From the NCBI RefSeq assembly GCF_905397275.1, contig NZ_CAJPUY010000041.1, forward strand, positions 1 to 35,311: a DNA stretch of 35,311 bases, in the 5' to 3' direction. The stretch's first letter is position 1, and the number at the start of each line of letters is the position of its first letter. Positions 23,550-32,463 of this stretch are shown piece after piece. Under the pieces are notes generated by a model, which worked only from the letters and a program-made list of their open reading frames with translations, had not been told where the DNA came from and ran no database searches. The position numbers and the translations under genes were made by a program. This DNA is from Cupriavidus yeoncheonensis. Its GTDB lineage: Bacteria; Pseudomonadota; Gammaproteobacteria; Burkholderiales; Burkholderiaceae.

Positions 23550-24497
23550 CTATCGCGTCGCGAACGCCGGCAGCCGGGCGCGCCCCGACTGCCGGAACAC
23601 GGTCGGCGTCTGCCCGACCTGCTTCGCGAAGAAGCGCGAGAAGTAGGCCGCATCGGCAAAGCCCAGCGACAGCGCGATGTGCTTGACCTCCAGGTCGCTG
23701 AACAGCAGGTCGCGCTGCGCCTGCGCCAGCACCCTGGCATGGATCATCTGCAGCGCCGACTGGCCCGCCATCTGCCTGCAGACGCGGTTGAGCTGCGTGG
23801 CCGTGATGCCGATGTCGGCGGCATAGCCGCCAATCTCCCTTTGTTCGCGGTAACCGGACTCCAGCAACTGCTGGAACTGCTGGAAATGCCGCGCAGGCCG
23901 GCTGTTGCTGCGCGCCGCGGCCGGCGCCGAGGCATCGGCCAGCCGCGCAATGCCGATCAGCACCACGCTCAGCAGCGCTGACAGCGCGGCGCCGCGCCAT
24001 GCGGACACGCTCTCCATCTCGCCCCGGAACAGCACCAGCGCGTCGGCCAGGGCATCGTCGCGCCGCACGCGGTCGTGGCGCGGACGCTCGAACAGCGCCA
24101 GGGTATCCGGCACGCCGGCCAGCAACGTGCGCAGGTGGCTGTCCGTCATGGTCACGACGATGCCGTCGGTATCGGGCCGGAACACGAAGCCATGAATGTG
24201 CTGCGGCGGCACCATGACCAGCGAGCCACTGCGCAGCGCTTCACGCCGCTCCTCCAGCAAGGCTTCGCCGCCGCCGGCATGGACGTACAGAATTTGCAGG
24301 AACCTCTCGTGCCGGTGCGGCTGGATCTCCCAGCCATGCAGCTTGCTGCGCTGCGCGATCGATTCGAAATGCAGCTGATCCAGCAGCGGCTCCGACGAAC
24401 TGGTGCCGTACAGCGAATAGGTGGGAACGGGCTTCACGACGGGTCCGTGTTTACCAGCAATGTTCGGATTGTCCTGTTCTTGGTTCGGTCTGTCCAT
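23550..24497 (-). CDS. pobR: AraC-family regulator of pobA
   Basis: The 315-residue protein has an AraC-type cupin ligand domain (about 30-180; WEIQPHRHERFLQILYVHAGGGEALLE) and a C-terminal double helix-turn-helix (about 215-305; AADIGITATQLNRVCRQMAG and EVKHIALSLGFADAAYFSRFF). It is divergent from pobA with 63 bp between the starts, the usual arrangement for the 4-hydroxybenzoate-responsive AraC-type PobR/PobC of proteobacteria. A GTG at 24437 directly before VKPVPTYSLYG is a possible later start. The effector is inferred from context. Confidence 0.85.
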   Translation of the reverse strand: MDRPNQEQDNPNIAGKHGPVVKPVPTYSLYGTSSSEPLLDQLHFESIAQRSKLHGWEIQPHRHERFLQILYVHAGGGEALLEERREALRSGSLVMVPPQHIHGFVFRPDTDGIVVTMTDSHLRTLLAGVPDTLALFERPRHDRVRRDDALADALVLFRGEMESVSAWRGAALSALLSVVLIGIARLADASAPAAARSNSRPARHFQQFQQLLESGYREQREIGGYAADIGITATQLNRVCRQMAGQSALQMIHARVLAQAQRDLLFSDLEVKHIALSLGFADAAYFSRFFAKQVGQTPTVFRQSGRARLPAFATR

Positions 24498-24560
24498 TCC
24501 GGAAAGCCCGCCCGGCCGCTATCTTTCCTCCCATCAGAACAACGCATACGGAGACAAGCC

Positions 24561-25730
24561 ATGCGCACCCAGGTTGCCATCATCGGCGCCGGCCCCGCCG
24601 GTCTTCTGCTCGGCCAGTTACTCGCGCGCTCGGGCATCGACAACATCATCGTGGAACAACGCAGTCCGGACTACGTGCTGGGCCGCATCCGCGCCGGCAT
24701 CCTCGAAAGCGTGACCGTCGACGCGCTCGAGCGCGCGGGCGTCGCCGCGCGGCTGCATGACGAAGGCCTGCCGCACGATGGCATCGAACTGTCGTTCAAC
24801 GGCGAGCGCCATCGCATCGACCTGCACGCGCTGACCGGGCGCAGGGTGACGGTGTACGGCCAGACCGAAGTCACGCGCGACCTGATGGCCGCGCGCCAGG
24901 CAGAGGGTACGACGACGATCTATGAGGCCTCCGACGTCAGCCTGCACGGCTTCGACGGCACGCGGCCGCTCGTGCGCTATCGCAAGGACGGCGCCACGCA
25001 CGAGATCGAGTGCGACTACATCGCGGGCTGCGACGGCTTCCACGGCGTCAGCCGGCAGAGCGTGCCGGTCGCGTCGACGAGGTTGTTCGAACGCGTCTAT
25101 CCGTTTGGCTGGCTTGGCATCCTGTCGGATACGCCGCCGGTTGCCGACGAACTGATCTACGCCGGCCACGAGCGGGGCTTCGCGCTGTGCAGCATGCGTT
25201 CGAAGGCCCGCAGCCGCTACTACGTGCAGGTGCCGTCGACAGAGCGCGCCGAAGACTGGTCCGACGCGCGCTTCTGGGATGAACTGCGCAGCCGGCTGGA
25301 CCCGCAAGCCGCGCAGTCGCTGGTGACGGGCCCGTCGATCGAGAAGAGCATCGCGCCGCTGCGCAGCTTCGTGTGCGAGCCGCTGCGCTTCGGCCGCCTG
25401 TTCCTGGCCGGTGACGCCGCGCATATCGTGCCGCCGACCGGGGCCAAGGGCCTGAACCTGGCCGCGAGCGACGTGCTGTACCTGGCCGACGCCCTGGCCG
25501 CGCGCTACCAGCAGGACGATCCGCGCGAACTCGACGGCTATTCGGAGAAGTGCCTGCGCCGCATCTGGAAGGCCGAACGCTTCTCGTGGTGGATGACATC
25601 GCTGCTGCACCGGTTTCCCGATGCCGACGCATTCTCGTCGCGCATCCAGCAGGCCGAGCTCGATTTCCTGGTCAGCTCGGAGGCAGCGCGCAAGGCGCTG
25701 GCCGAGAACTACGTCGGGTTGCCGTACTAA
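24561..25730 (+). CDS. pobA: 4-hydroxybenzoate 3-monooxygenase
   Basis: The 389-residue flavoprotein hydroxylates 4-hydroxybenzoate to protocatechuate using NADPH and O2. The FAD motif GAGPAGLLLGQLL is at about 9-21, GCDGFHGVSR at about 158-167 is the DG motif that also contacts NADPH, and FLAGDAAHIVPPTGAKGLNLA at about 281-301 is the second FAD motif. Length is close to the Pseudomonas enzyme. CGGAGA precedes the ATG by seven bases. The product feeds the pcaHG genes. Its stop codon overlaps that of the convergent nirE gene by three bases (25728-25729 shared in both stops), with no terminator in between. Confidence 0.97.
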   Translation: MRTQVAIIGAGPAGLLLGQLLARSGIDNIIVEQRSPDYVLGRIRAGILESVTVDALERAGVAARLHDEGLPHDGIELSFNGERHRIDLHALTGRRVTVYGQTEVTRDLMAARQAEGTTTIYEASDVSLHGFDGTRPLVRYRKDGATHEIECDYIAGCDGFHGVSRQSVPVASTRLFERVYPFGWLGILSDTPPVADELIYAGHERGFALCSMRSKARSRYYVQVPSTERAEDWSDARFWDELRSRLDPQAAQSLVTGPSIEKSIAPLRSFVCEPLRFGRLFLAGDAAHIVPPTGAKGLNLAASDVLYLADALAARYQQDDPRELDGYSEKCLRRIWKAERFSWWMTSLLHRFPDADAFSSRIQQAELDFLVSSEAARKALAENYVGLPY

Positions 25731-26509
25731 GAACCCATTTCAGAATGAGGTTCTGAGGCGGCATCGGGCAACGGCGAGAGCGCGGGCGCGTCGGACAGCA
25801 CCGCGCCGATCATGATTACCGCCGGGCTGGTCAGTCCGGCATCGAGCGCTTCGCCAAGCGTGGCGAGCGTGCCGGTCCAGCACTGCTGCCCGTTGCCTCC
25901 GGCATGCATCACCACGGCCGCAGGCATGTCAGGGCGCATCTCCGCCGCCAGCAGCGCATCGCGGATTGCCAAAAGCCGGCTCATGCCCATGTAGATCACC
26001 AGCGTGGTGCCGCTGCCGGCCAGTGCGCGCCAGTCAGGGCTGCCATGGTCGCTCGTATGCGCGGTGACGAAGCTCACGCCGTGGCAATGCGCGCGGTGCG
26101 TCAGTGCCACGCCAAGCGCCTGCGCGGCCGCCTGTCCGCTGCTGATGCCGTTGACGACCTCGACCGGCACGCCATGCGCGCGCAGGAACGCCGACTCTTC
26201 GCCGCCGCGCCCGAACAGCAGCGGATCGCCGCCCTTGATGCGCGCCACTTCCTTGCCTGCCAGCGCATGCATCAGCGTGAGTTGCTGGATGCGTTCCTGG
26301 GTGACCGAGCAGCGCCCGCCGCGCTTGCCGACCCATTCGACATGCGTGCCGGGACTTGCATGGCAGGCCATTTCCGGCGACACCAGGTCGTCCACCAGCC
26401 AGACCTGCGCCTGCGCAAGCACGCGCGCCGCGCGCACGGTGACCAGGTCCGGGCTGCCGGGGCCGACGCCGACCAGCCATACCTTGCCGGGTTTGAGGGG
26501 GAGGTTCAT
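25727..26509 (-). CDS. nirE: Uroporphyrinogen-III C-methyltransferase of the nir cluster
   Basis: The 260-residue SAM-dependent methyltransferase makes precorrin-2, the entry step to heme d1. SUMT signatures are present: VGVGPGSPDLVTVRA (15-29), YDDLVS-like VDDLVSPE, RIKGGDPLLFGRGGEE (about 95-110), and IYMGM. The ATG at 26509 has AAGGA seven bases upstream; an open frame continues further upstream but overlaps nirN and is not family-like. It is the last gene of the nir operon, 32 bp after nirN. A cobA or cysG-type homologue is the alternative name, but context favours nirE. It lacks the dehydrogenase/ferrochelatase part of CysG. Confidence 0.93.
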   Translation of the reverse strand: MNLPLKPGKVWLVGVGPGSPDLVTVRAARVLAQAQVWLVDDLVSPEMACHASPGTHVEWVGKRGGRCSVTQERIQQLTLMHALAGKEVARIKGGDPLLFGRGGEESAFLRAHGVPVEVVNGISSGQAAAQALGVALTHRAHCHGVSFVTAHTSDHGSPDWRALAGSGTTLVIYMGMSRLLAIRDALLAAEMRPDMPAAVVMHAGGNGQQCWTGTLATLGEALDAGLTSPAVIMIGAVLSDAPALSPLPDAASEPHSEMGS

Positions 26510-26541
26510 CACGAGTCCTTTCTTTGCGCAGGGCATTCGCC

Positions 26542-28050
26542 TCAATGGCTGGTGCCGGACGAGCGCGTGGTCTTGTTGAACACGTTGTACTTGCCGATGG
26601 GCTTGTCCATGGGGATGCGCTTCACCTCGCGCAGCGTGCGCGCGTCGTACACCACGATGGCGCCGTCGCGCTCCATCAGGCTGACCAGCGCGTAGCGGCC
26701 GTCGCGCGTGAATTCCACATGCGCGGCGGTGCGGCCGGGGCTCGGCGTGAGGCTGCCGACCACGGCCAGTGTCTGCTTGTCGATCAGCTGCAGCGTGTCG
26801 CGCTTCGGGCTCATCATCGCATCGGCCCACGCGTAGGGCGTGTTCTCGTGGCTGCGCAGGAAGAAGCCGGGGCCATTGGTCGGCACCGTGGCGATGGTCT
26901 GCCAGCTCTGCATGTCGATCACGCTGATGCGACCCTGCCTGAGGTTGGGCGACGCCATGACCTCATGGCCGTCGCGCATCCAGGTGATGCCGCTCCCCAG
27001 ATGCGGCATGCCGGACAACGCCAGGTCCGCGACCTTGCGGCCGGGCGTGAGATCGACCACCTGTCCGCCGCCATCGCGCGACGCACCCAGGATGTGCCGG
27101 TACGACTGGTCGAAGTAGAAATCGTCGAGCACGTCCGCCAGCACGATCTTCCTGGGCTCCGGGATGGTGCCGGACGCCATGCCGGCATACGGGATCTCCC
27201 AGACCTCGGCAATGTCCTTGAGGGCCGCGATGAAGCTGTGCCGGGGCGCCGCGTCATAGACCGCCGACACGCGCGAGCCCTGGCCGTCGCGGCCCGTGAC
27301 GTCGAGCACCTTTGCCAGCGACAGGTCGTCGGCGCGCAGCAGCACCAGCGTCCGCGGCAGGGTGTTGCCGGCCAGCACCCACTTGCCATCGTCGCTGACC
27401 GCCACGTTGCGCGTGTTCAGGCCGACGCGGATCTCCGCCGTGAACGTCAGGTTCCACAGGTCGTACTTGCTGACCCAGCCGTCGCGGCTGGCCATGAAGA
27501 CATAGCGGCCATCCTGGCTGAACTTGGGTCCCCCATGCAGCGCGAAGCGCGTGCGGAAGCGATGGATCGGCTCCAGGCGGTCGCCGTCGAGCACGCTGAC
27601 ATGGTGGCTGCCCGCTTCGACGACCAGGAAGAGATTGGCCGGATCGGCCTGGAACACAGGGCTGGCCGGCAGGCTGCCCGCTGCGTGATACACGACATGG
27701 CTGCCGCGAATTTCCGCGTCGGTCCACGCCGGCGCGGTCGCGGGGCCGGTGCGCAGCCAGTCCGCCAGGCTGGCCAGCCTGGCGTCGTCGAGTTCGCCGG
27801 CGAAGCCCTGCATCTGCGTTGCCGGGCGGCCTTCGCGCAGCACGGCGGCCAGCTCGGCCGGGCGCAGCCGCTCAAGGCTCTCGGGCAACAGCGCGGGGCC
27901 CATCGCGCCCAGCCGGTCGGCGCCGTGGCAGGCAGCGCAATGCTGGCGGTACAGAGCGGCCGGGCCGGCCACGTCTTCGGCGCCGAAGGCCGGCGCCTGG
28001 CACAGGCCAGCGAGCAGCAACGCCGCGAGCCATCGCAGTAATCTGTTCAT
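26542..28050 (-). CDS. nirN: NirN, c-type cytochrome / d1-domain dehydrogenase
   Basis: The 502-residue periplasmic protein resembles NirS: a signal peptide (1-23), one c-type heme site CAACH (38-42), and an eight-bladed d1-binding propeller (about 110-490). NirN catalyses the last step of heme d1 formation, dehydrogenation of dihydro-heme d1. Propeller landmarks are HGGPKFSQDGRYVFMASRDGW and TAAHVEFTRDGRYALVS. Its start overlaps the end of nirJ by four bases (ATGA), so translation is coupled. It is distinguished from NirF by the heme motif and from NirS by the separate gene at 33109. Confidence 0.93.
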   Translation of the reverse strand: MNRLLRWLAALLLAGLCQAPAFGAEDVAGPAALYRQHCAACHGADRLGAMGPALLPESLERLRPAELAAVLREGRPATQMQGFAGELDDARLASLADWLRTGPATAPAWTDAEIRGSHVVYHAAGSLPASPVFQADPANLFLVVEAGSHHVSVLDGDRLEPIHRFRTRFALHGGPKFSQDGRYVFMASRDGWVSKYDLWNLTFTAEIRVGLNTRNVAVSDDGKWVLAGNTLPRTLVLLRADDLSLAKVLDVTGRDGQGSRVSAVYDAAPRHSFIAALKDIAEVWEIPYAGMASGTIPEPRKIVLADVLDDFYFDQSYRHILGASRDGGGQVVDLTPGRKVADLALSGMPHLGSGITWMRDGHEVMASPNLRQGRISVIDMQSWQTIATVPTNGPGFFLRSHENTPYAWADAMMSPKRDTLQLIDKQTLAVVGSLTPSPGRTAAHVEFTRDGRYALVSLMERDGAIVVYDARTLREVKRIPMDKPIGKYNVFNKTTRSSGTSH

Positions 28051-29210
28051 GCGGCCACCTCCGCGCCAAGCGGGCTGGCGAGCTCCTCATCCGTCAGGTA
28101 GCACCCCGGGTCCGCCGCCCACGGGTTGCCGGTGATCGCCGCGGCGCGCACGCGCGTATTGCCATTGCAGATGCCGACCTGCGCGCAGGCCGCGCAGCGT
28201 CCCTGCAGCGGGCGCGGCGAAGCGGCCAGGCCCGCCATGAGCGGATCGCTGCGATCGGCCCAGATCTCGCCGAACGCGCGCTCGCGCACATTGCCGAGCG
28301 TGACGTGCCACCACATGGTGTCGGGATGGACGTTGCCGAGATTGTCGATATTGGCAACGCCGACGCCGGTCGCATTGCCGCCCCAGTTGACCAGCCGCGC
28401 GCGCATGTCGGCCAGCCGGTCCGGCTCGCACCGGGCGATCCAGTGCAGCAGGTAGACACCGTCGGCATCGTTGTTGCCGGTGACGAAATCGCCCGCGCGG
28501 CCTTGCCGCGCGCGCGCCCATACATGGTCGAACAGCCAGTCGAGCGCGGTGCGCGTGGCGGCGTGCCGCGCATCGTCGGCGCGGTGGCTGCGGCCGCGCC
28601 CCGCGTAGTTGAAGTGGGACAGGTAGAACTTGTCGATGCCTTCGCCTTCGGCCAGCGCCACCAGGGCTGGCAGTTCCCGCGCATTCTGCTCCGTCAGCGT
28701 CATGCGCACCCCCACGCGCAGCCCCGCGTTGCGCGCCGTGCGCAGGCCATCGAGTGCCTGCCGGAAGGCATCGTCGCTGCGGCGGAAGCGGTCGTGCGTG
28801 GCCGGCAGTCCGTCGAGGCTGACGCCGACATAGTCGAAGCCACAGGCGGCAAGCCGCGCGGCATGGCCGGCATCGAGCAGCGTGCCGTTCGATGACAGCG
28901 ACAGGTGGAAGCCAAGCGCACGCGCGCGGGCCGCGATGGTGTACAGATCCGCGCGCAGCAGCGGTTCGCCGCCGGACAGGATCAGGGCCGGCACGCGCGC
29001 GGCCTTGAGCTGGCCGAGCACATCCAGCGCTTCGGCCGTGCTCAGCTCGCCCTTGAAGTCGGTGTCGGCGGAGGTCGAATAGCAGTGCTTGCAGTTGAGG
29101 TTGCAGCGCCGGATCAGGTTCCAGATGACGACCGGGCCGGCCGGCTTGCGCGGCGCGGGCACGGGGCCGCCATCGCGCAGCGCTTCCATGAATCGGGACA
29201 GGCGGAACAT
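28047..29210 (-). CDS. nirJ: Heme d1 biosynthesis radical SAM protein NirJ
   Basis: The 387-residue radical SAM enzyme removes propionate side chains of the didecarboxysiroheme intermediate and installs the oxo groups. The cluster motif is CNLNCKHC (Cys36, Cys40, Cys43). SGGEPLLRADL is the SAM-binding GGE motif. The C-terminal SPASM-like Cys set is CAACAQVGIC...NPWAADPGC (about 345-370), typical of NirJ. It lies 31 bp after nirH and overlaps nirN by four bases. Confidence 0.96.
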   Translation of the reverse strand: MFRLSRFMEALRDGGPVPAPRKPAGPVVIWNLIRRCNLNCKHCYSTSADTDFKGELSTAEALDVLGQLKAARVPALILSGGEPLLRADLYTIAARARALGFHLSLSSNGTLLDAGHAARLAACGFDYVGVSLDGLPATHDRFRRSDDAFRQALDGLRTARNAGLRVGVRMTLTEQNARELPALVALAEGEGIDKFYLSHFNYAGRGRSHRADDARHAATRTALDWLFDHVWARARQGRAGDFVTGNNDADGVYLLHWIARCEPDRLADMRARLVNWGGNATGVGVANIDNLGNVHPDTMWWHVTLGNVRERAFGEIWADRSDPLMAGLAASPRPLQGRCAACAQVGICNGNTRVRAAAITGNPWAADPGCYLTDEELASPLGAEVAA

Positions 29211-29241
29211 GCTTACTCCCTAAGCTCGGTATCACTCGGGT

Positions 29242-29742
29242 TCACTGGGGATCGGCCGGCGGCAGCCGCAGGCCGGTTTTCTTGAGGATGCGCGTGGACC
29301 ACAGCACGTCCTGCGCACGGCAGGCATCGCCCAGCACGGTGGCGATCCGGGCTACCAGCGGCTGCGCTTCCTCGCGCGTGTGGGCATGCACCATCGCGAA
29401 CAGGTTGTACGGCCACAGCGGCAGGCGCCGCGGGCGCCGGTAGCAGTGGCTGACGAACGGCAGCGTGCCGACCTGCTCGCCGAGCGCGTCGACGCACGCG
29501 TCGTCCACGTCCCAGACCGTCATGCCGTTGGCGTGCCAGCCCAGCGCATAGTGGTTGGGCACGGCCGCGATGCGGCGCAGCGCGCCGCTCGCCTGCATGG
29601 CGCCAAGGCGGGCGATGACCTCGTCTTCATGGATGCCAAGCTGCGCGGCAACCACGGCATAGGGCGCACTGACGAGCGGCAGGCCGCCCTGCGTGGCGCG
29701 GATCAGCGCGAGATCGATGGCATCGGGGGCAGGCAGCTTCAT
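29242..29742 (-). CDS. nirH: Siroheme decarboxylase subunit NirH
   Basis: The 166-residue AsnC/Lrp-like protein is one of four related subunits (NirD, NirL, NirG, NirH) that decarboxylate siroheme to 12,18-didecarboxysiroheme. It shows the winged helix (about 8-60) and ligand-binding fold, with RIAAVPNHYALGWHANGMTVWDV and CYRRPRRLPLWPYNLFAMVHA, and the C-terminal STRILKKTGLRL that distinguishes NirH. The protein is not expected to be a transcription factor despite the fold. It lies six bp after nirG. Confidence 0.92.
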   Translation of the reverse strand: MKLPAPDAIDLALIRATQGGLPLVSAPYAVVAAQLGIHEDEVIARLGAMQASGALRRIAAVPNHYALGWHANGMTVWDVDDACVDALGEQVGTLPFVSHCYRRPRRLPLWPYNLFAMVHAHTREEAQPLVARIATVLGDACRAQDVLWSTRILKKTGLRLPPADPQ

Positions 29743-29748
29743 GGCAGT

Positions 29749-30204
29749 TCAGGCCGGCAGGTAGAGATTGACGAAGTATTCGCGCTCTTTCGGGCAGGGC
29801 AGGATTTCCACGCCCGCGGCGCGGCTGATACGTTGCAGCGCGGGCCCGACGTCTTCCGGGCGGCGCACCGCCAGCACGAACCACAGGTTCAGGTGATGCG
29901 TGCGCGCGTAGTGGTGCGCGACCTCGGGGTGGGCGTTGATGGCGGCAATCACCGCTTCCAGCCGGTCCTCCGGTGCGTGGCACGCGCACAGCACGAAGCG
30001 GCCGCCGGCGCGCTCGATCTGGAACAAGGGGCCGAAGCGCGTCAGGATGCCGGCGTCCAGCAACGCCCGCAGGCGCGCGAGCAGGGTGCCCTCGTCGATG
30101 CCCAGCGCCAGGGCCGCATCGGCATACGGCCGGTGCGTCAAGGCAAGCCCGCGCTGCAGCGTGTTGATGATGCGGCGATCGAGTGCGTCCGGAGCGAAGC
30201 TCAT
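29749..30204 (-). CDS. nirG: Siroheme decarboxylase subunit NirG
   Basis: The 151-residue Lrp-like protein pairs with NirH in siroheme decarboxylase. It has the RRIINTLQRGLALTHRPYADAA helix-turn-helix start, TRFGPLFQIERAGG, a YARTHHLNLWFVLA core and the characteristic C-terminus KEREYFVNLYLPA. It overlaps nirDL by four bases (ATGA at 30201-30204) and is followed by nirH. Paralogy with NirD (first half of NirDL) is obvious in the NLWFVxA and EREYxxxL segments. Confidence 0.92.
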   Translation of the reverse strand: MSFAPDALDRRIINTLQRGLALTHRPYADAALALGIDEGTLLARLRALLDAGILTRFGPLFQIERAGGRFVLCACHAPEDRLEAVIAAINAHPEVAHHYARTHHLNLWFVLAVRRPEDVGPALQRISRAAGVEILPCPKEREYFVNLYLPA

Positions 30205-31184
30205 GACGGCTCCTGCTGCAGCGCATAGCGCGTGTTGCGCTGCTTGTAGCAGTGTGTGCCGACCAGCACCGCGCTGCGCATCTGGGCCAGCCCGACCTGC
30301 TCCTCGACATGCCCCAGCGTGGCGCGCATCGTCTGCGCGTCGCGCGCGTGGATCATGGCGAACAGGTTATAGGGCCAGTCCGGCAGGCTGCGCGCACGGC
30401 GGTAGCACAGCGTCACGCCGGGCATGCGCGCGAGCCGGATGCCGAGCGCGTCGGCACGGCTTTCCGGCACGTCCCAGACGCACATGGCGTTGTGCCGGTA
30501 GCCGAAGCGCCCATGGTGCAGGACCACGCCGAGCCTGCGGATCACGCCGCTTTCGCTCCACTGCGCCAGCCGCTCCAGGATGCGGTCGAGCGGAATGCGC
30601 GAACGCAGCGCCAGTGCGTGGAACGGCTGCGGCGCGAGCGGCAGGCCGGCTTCGAGCGCGGCGATCAGGCGCCAGTCGTCGGCGTCCGGCTGGACCGGCG
30701 CAGGCGCCTTCACCGCGCGGCGCGGTCGGCGAGCCCGGCCCTCGCGCAGCGAAAAGCCCAGGTCGATGTGGTACTCGCGCTCCATGGGCAGATCCAGCGG
30801 CTGCAGGCCGGTTCTTGCCGCGATCTCGGCCAGCACGCCGTCGAGCGCGTGCCGGTCCCGTGCGCCGGCAACGAACCACAGGTTGTGGCGATGGCCTCTG
30901 CGCGCGTAGTTGTGGCTGACCGCGCTGCAGCGGCTCACGCATGCGGCCACGCGGTCGAGGTGCGCAGGTTCGACCGCCAGCGCGCCAAGCGTGCTGACGC
31001 CGATGACATTGGGCGCGAATACCGCGCCGATGCGGCTGATGCGCCCGGCGCCTAGATCCCGCGCGAGCAGGCTCAGCAGGTGGTGCTCGCACAGGCCCAG
31101 TTCGCCGGCCAGTTGCCGGTAAGGGCGCGGGTGCAGCGGCAGGTCGCGTTGGAGACGGTCATAGAGCAGGGCTTCGTCGTACAT
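30201..31184 (-). CDS. nirDL: Fused siroheme decarboxylase NirDL
   Basis: The 327-residue protein is a fusion of two Lrp-like subunits. The NirD part (about 1-150) has ISRIGAVFAPNVIG, YARRGHRHNLWFVAGA and MEREYHIDLGF; the NirL part (about 168-327) has IRRLGVVLHHGRFGYRHNAMCVWDV and CYRRARSLPDWPYNLFAMIHA. A basic, proline-containing linker (GRARRPRRAVKAPAPVQP) joins them. NirG resembles the first half and NirH the second, so the four modules form two D/G-like and L/H-like pairs. Fused nirDL genes are known in other denitrifiers such as Paracoccus relatives. It lies 37 bp after nirF. Confidence 0.94.
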   Translation of the reverse strand: MYDEALLYDRLQRDLPLHPRPYRQLAGELGLCEHHLLSLLARDLGAGRISRIGAVFAPNVIGVSTLGALAVEPAHLDRVAACVSRCSAVSHNYARRGHRHNLWFVAGARDRHALDGVLAEIAARTGLQPLDLPMEREYHIDLGFSLREGRARRPRRAVKAPAPVQPDADDWRLIAALEAGLPLAPQPFHALALRSRIPLDRILERLAQWSESGVIRRLGVVLHHGRFGYRHNAMCVWDVPESRADALGIRLARMPGVTLCYRRARSLPDWPYNLFAMIHARDAQTMRATLGHVEEQVGLAQMRSAVLVGTHCYKQRNTRYALQQEPS

Positions 31185-31221
31185 GGCGATGACGGCTTAC
31201 ATGTGGATGACATGCGGCGGG

Positions 31222-32463
31222 TTACATGCCGAAGCGCTGGGCGCGCACGGTAAAGAAAATGCCGCTCGGGTTGTCGGCCGGCAGCGTGGCCAGGCGCGAG
31301 AAGCTGGTGGTGTCGTAGACCTCCACGCGGTTGTCGTCGCGGCAGGACAGCCACACGGCTTCGCCCTTGGGCGTGAATTCCATGTGCAGCACGCCACGGC
31401 ACGGGCGCATGGTGCGCACCACCTGCCGCGTCGCGGTGTCGATGACCTGCACCGTGTCGTTGTTCGGGAAGGCGAAATTGACCCAGACCTGGCGGCCATC
31501 GGGGCGCGCCATGACAAAGACCGGCTGGCCGGCGAGCGCGACGCGCGCGGCTTCATTCCAGCCGCGGGCCGGATCGGCGACGAGGACCTCGTGCCGCCCG
31601 ATTGCCGGCAGCCATGCCATGTCCTGTGCCATGGCCCAGCCGCGCAGGTGCGGCATCTTGTAGACCGGCAGCGGCGCGGTGCCACGCCCATAGCCGGAGA
31701 GGATGCGCTGCGCCATCGGCGGCGACTGCCACAGGTCCACCAGCGACAGCCCGTCCTCACCGAACAGGCCGGCCAGGTACCAGCGGCCATCCGGCGTCAC
31801 CAGCCCGTCATAGGGCTCGCGGCCCGCGCGCAGGCGCGTGACCTGCGGCCGGCGCGGGTCGTTGGCGTCGATGATCCAGATCTCGCCCGATTCGAACAGG
31901 CTGGCTGCCAGCCGCCGGCCCGGCAGGTCGGCCAGGCCCACAACCTTGGAGCGCTTGCCGTCTTCGCCAATGGCGGGAATGTCCGCAAGCGGTTCCAGCG
32001 TGGCCGCGTCGAACAGCCGGATGCCGCCCGGCGCATAGTTTTGCGCCGCGACAACGCGACCGTCCTGCGTGATGGCGCCGCCGATGCTGTTGCCCGCCTG
32101 CATGACGCGGTGGGTCACGCGTGCCTCCAGCAGGTCCACGCGCGACAGTCCGCCATCGCGCCCGAAGACATAGGCAAAACGGCCGTCGCGCGAGAACACC
32201 ACGCTGGCGTGCGACAGGTCGCCCAGGCCATCCACGGTCGCGAGCTGCGTCATGCCCGTGGTCTCCACGACCTGCATGCGGCCGGCGGCGCGTTCGATGA
32301 TCACGCCGAGATCTCCGGTGCCGCGTAGCGGCGCCGCGCATCCTGTGAGCATCCCCGCGGCCAGCGCAAGCGGCGCGAGCCATTTGCGCGCCTGTCGCGC
32401 GGTGCGGGCTACCGGCCCGGAACGGCCGGCGCCTGTCCGGCCTGCAATCGTTCGATCAGCCAT
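31222..32463 (-). CDS. nirF: Heme d1 biosynthesis lipoprotein NirF
   Basis: The 413-residue protein has an Arg-rich N-terminus, a hydrophobic segment and a lipobox LTGC (Cys42), so it is probably a periplasm-facing lipoprotein. The rest is a d1-type propeller like NirS without a heme c domain: HASVVFSRDGRFAYVFGRDGGLSRVDL, GRREPYDGLVTPDGRWYLAG-like blocks and VLHMEFTPKGEAVWLS. NirF is required for a late heme d1 step. I chose the ATG at 32463, giving a normal signal; it overlaps nirC by 55 bp. Other start choices downstream would destroy the signal peptide. Confidence 0.92.
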   Translation of the reverse strand: MADRTIAGRTGAGRSGPVARTARQARKWLAPLALAAGMLTGCAAPLRGTGDLGVIIERAAGRMQVVETTGMTQLATVDGLGDLSHASVVFSRDGRFAYVFGRDGGLSRVDLLEARVTHRVMQAGNSIGGAITQDGRVVAAQNYAPGGIRLFDAATLEPLADIPAIGEDGKRSKVVGLADLPGRRLAASLFESGEIWIIDANDPRRPQVTRLRAGREPYDGLVTPDGRWYLAGLFGEDGLSLVDLWQSPPMAQRILSGYGRGTAPLPVYKMPHLRGWAMAQDMAWLPAIGRHEVLVADPARGWNEAARVALAGQPVFVMARPDGRQVWVNFAFPNNDTVQVIDTATRQVVRTMRPCRGVLHMEFTPKGEAVWLSCRDDNRVEVYDTTSFSRLATLPADNPSGIFFTVRAQRFGM

